14,551 nt of DNA. Origin: Candidatus Peribacteria bacterium. Its GTDB lineage: Bacteria > Patescibacteriota > Gracilibacteria > UBA1369 > GCA-2718715. The notes beneath the pieces are model-generated. The model did not search any database and had not been told where the DNA came from. It worked only from the letters and a program-made list of their open reading frames with translations. The translations under genes were made by a program, and so were the position numbers. The stretch lies in NCBI GenBank assembly GCA_943349385.1, contig CALQZM010000016.1:1-14551 (forward strand). Reading direction: 5' to 3'. Positions within the stretch are counted from its first letter, which is position 1. Each line of letters starts with the position of its first letter. Of the stretch, positions 12,960 through 14,551 are shown piece after piece.

Positions 12960-14208
12960 AAATTTAATTAACTACGTTTTAATCTTCTTGGTAATTTCAT
13001 TAGGATTCCAACTATTCGTAGCAAAGCCAAAAGTTACCGACCCAAATACACCTGCCATTCAATTTGAAACTTCAAAAAAAGAATTTGCCTCTGGCAAAGT
13101 TGTAACCCTAAATATAAAAAACAATTATTCAAAAGCAATTGTATTTAAACAAAATTGCCCAGACGAGCCATTTACAACTTTCAACACAACAAATGGCGAA
13201 AATAAAATTATTGTATCTAGTCCAAAAATAAATTGCGAAAAAAATAACGATGCCAACGCTAAAGACATTAAAATTCAACCAAATCAATCTGGGCAAGTTC
13301 GTTATACACTTTGGTCACATTCTCTGTTTTCTGAATTAGGTACTTACAAAATTGGCGCAACTTTTATTTTAGACGGTAAAGAAGTAAAAGTAATGTCAAA
13401 CGAATTCGAAATTGTCGAAAGAGGTTTCTGGGGCACAATTTGGACAAGTGTTTTTTACCAACCAATTTACAACATATTAATAGCCTTAATTGGATTATCA
13501 CCAAATTTGAGTTTAGCATTTGGAATAATTATGCTAACTGCAATTATTCGACTTGCCCTATACATGCCGAATCAAAAGGCTTTAGTTGCTCAAAAAAGAA
13601 TGGCCGAAGTTCAACCAATGTTAAATGAAATTCGTACTAAATACAAAGACGACCAACAAAAAATGGCAGAAGAAACTATGAAAATCTGGAAAACTCACAA
13701 AGTAAATCCAATCTCTAGCTGTTTACCAATTTTAATTCAATTCCCTATCTTAATTGCTTTATTCTATGTGATCCAAGATGGACTAAACCCAGACAAAATC
13801 TGGTTACTATATAGCTTTACAAGCCAAATTGATTTAAGCCAAATCAACACAAACTTTTTAAACATTTTAGAACTTACAACTAAAAATATCTTCGTACTTC
13901 CAATGATTGTTGGGGCACTACAGTTTATACAAATGAAATTAGCAATGAGTAAAAATAAAAACAAAGAAGCAGTTGCCAATAATCCAAATGCAATGGCCCA
14001 AAACATGATGCTATATGTAATGCCTGCCATGATCGCTGTTTTCACGGCTTCTCTACCTGCTGGGGTTGGACTATACTGGGGTACATCAACCCTTTTTGGA
14101 ATTATTCAACAATACTTTGTAAACAAACACGTAGACTCAGAACTTGAAAAAATGAAAACTTCTAAAAACGCTAAAAAAAATGGCGTGCGAGTAATTGATG
14201 TCAATTAA
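12952..14208 (+). CDS. yidC: Membrane protein insertase YidC/Oxa1 with small extracytoplasmic beta-rich domain
   Basis: Inserts and folds proteins in the cytoplasmic membrane, alone or with Sec. The 418 residues have an N-terminal membrane helix (about 5-24), an extracytoplasmic beta-rich segment of about 125 residues (33-157), and the Oxa1 core from about 160: FWGTIWTSVFYQPIYN, a helix with the hydrophilic-groove arginine (Arg200 in TAIIRLALYMPNQ), a cytoplasmic hairpin (about 210-250), NPISSCLPILIQFPI (252-266) and the last helices (about 312-330, 352-390). The extracytoplasmic domain is much smaller than the P1 domain of Gram-negative YidC (over 200 residues) and looks like an Ig-type beta sandwich. 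The tail is short and basic. It overlaps rnpA by eight bases. Confidence 0.92.
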   Translation: MSKNLINYVLIFLVISLGFQLFVAKPKVTDPNTPAIQFETSKKEFASGKVVTLNIKNNYSKAIVFKQNCPDEPFTTFNTTNGENKIIVSSPKINCEKNNDANAKDIKIQPNQSGQVRYTLWSHSLFSELGTYKIGATFILDGKEVKVMSNEFEIVERGFWGTIWTSVFYQPIYNILIALIGLSPNLSLAFGIIMLTAIIRLALYMPNQKALVAQKRMAEVQPMLNEIRTKYKDDQQKMAEETMKIWKTHKVNPISSCLPILIQFPILIALFYVIQDGLNPDKIWLLYSFTSQIDLSQINTNFLNILELTTKNIFVLPMIVGALQFIQMKLAMSKNKNKEAVANNPNAMAQNMMLYVMPAMIAVFTASLPAGVGLYWGTSTLFGIIQQYFVNKHVDSELEKMKTSKNAKKNGVRVIDVN

Positions 14209-14236
14209 ACATTATTAAAATTTAAGTTAATTCAAC

Positions 14237-14551
14237 ATGGAAGAGTACATTCAAGATATAATCAAAAATATTCTAACTGCACTTGATGCCAATTTTGGCC
14301 ACATTCAAATAGATTTGGATCAAAACATGGACAACGAAGAAGAGTACTACTGCAATATAGAAACAAAGGAGGCCTCAATTTTGATCGGTAAAAACGGTCA
14401 AAATATGATTGCAATTCAACATCTTGTAAAGTTATTTTTATTAAAAAGAACCGGAAAATCTGTTAACCTAACTTTAGATTTTGATGGATACCGAATTAAA
14501 CAAAAAGAAAGCGTTATAGGTATGACTGACCGACACGCCTCGAAAGTTTTA
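14237..14551 (+). CDS. jag: Jag/KhpB RNA-binding protein, 3' end outside the window
   Basis: The first 105 residues are visible and the frame is open to the last base. A KH domain is evident, with the RNA-binding loop GKNG at residues 51-54 (ILIGKNGQNMIAIQHLV) and LTLDFDGYRIK, followed by the expected beginning of an R3H domain. Position after yidC is the conserved place for jag. The N-terminal Jag_N domain found in Firmicutes is missing: only about 40 residues precede the GKNG strand, all part of the KH fold. KhpB proteins bind RNA and affect cell division and elongation in Firmicutes; the role here is inferred from the family. Confidence 0.88.
   Translation, partial: MEEYIQDIIKNILTALDANFGHIQIDLDQNMDNEEEYYCNIETKEASILIGKNGQNMIAIQHLVKLFLLKRTGKSVNLTLDFDGYRIKQKESVIGMTDRHASKVL

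Overview
The window looks like a piece of a small, AT-rich bacterial chromosome, most likely from the Candidate Phyla Radiation (Patescibacteria). This is inferred from gene content: a tandem set of short two-helix pilin-like proteins of the T4SS_pilin/VirB2 type, an archaeal-type AMP phosphorylase, very tight gene packing and few Shine-Dalgarno sequences. It is bacterial, because it carries rpmH-rnpA-yidC-jag. The standard genetic code fits: 15 of 16 complete genes end in TAA, one ends in TGA, and no long gene has an in-frame TGA. I cannot name the lineage more precisely.

Layout. Positions 1-1899 (+) hold four consecutive pilin-like membrane proteins, the first cut by the window edge. They share a two-helix core but differ in their extensions; the third carries a textbook EF-hand calcium loop. 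Positions 1896-5033 hold two divergent aminoacyl-tRNA synthetase genes, metG (-) and gltX (+). Positions 5299-8598 (+) hold a probable operon: a small zinc-ribbon protein, a small coiled-coil lipoprotein, a PHP-family metallophosphoesterase, pta and ackA. Several of its junctions overlap or nearly touch. Positions 8754-10241 (+) hold AMP phosphorylase behind a clear promoter. Positions 10234-12237 (-) hold a 667-residue transmembrane protein with a degenerate PP2C-like domain inside the cell, a coiled coil, and a propeller-like repeat domain outside. Positions 12433-14551 (+) hold rpmH, rnpA, yidC and the start of jag/khpB, without the dnaA gene that often precedes them.

How the parts may work together. 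Pta and AckA make ATP and acetate from acetyl-CoA. AMP phosphorylase starts the AMP salvage route that in other CPR bacteria and archaea goes through ribose-1,5-bisphosphate isomerase and RuBisCO to 3-phosphoglycerate. Both would suit a fermenter that recycles nucleotides, but the isomerase and RuBisCO are not in this window. The pilin-like cluster, the lipoprotein, the sensor-like membrane protein and YidC all concern the cell surface. The most interesting items are the EF-hand pilin within the diversified cluster and the pseudo-phosphatase/propeller membrane protein. There are no tRNA or rRNA genes, insertion sequences or CRISPR arrays that I can see, and no gene-free stretch longer than about 235 bases.
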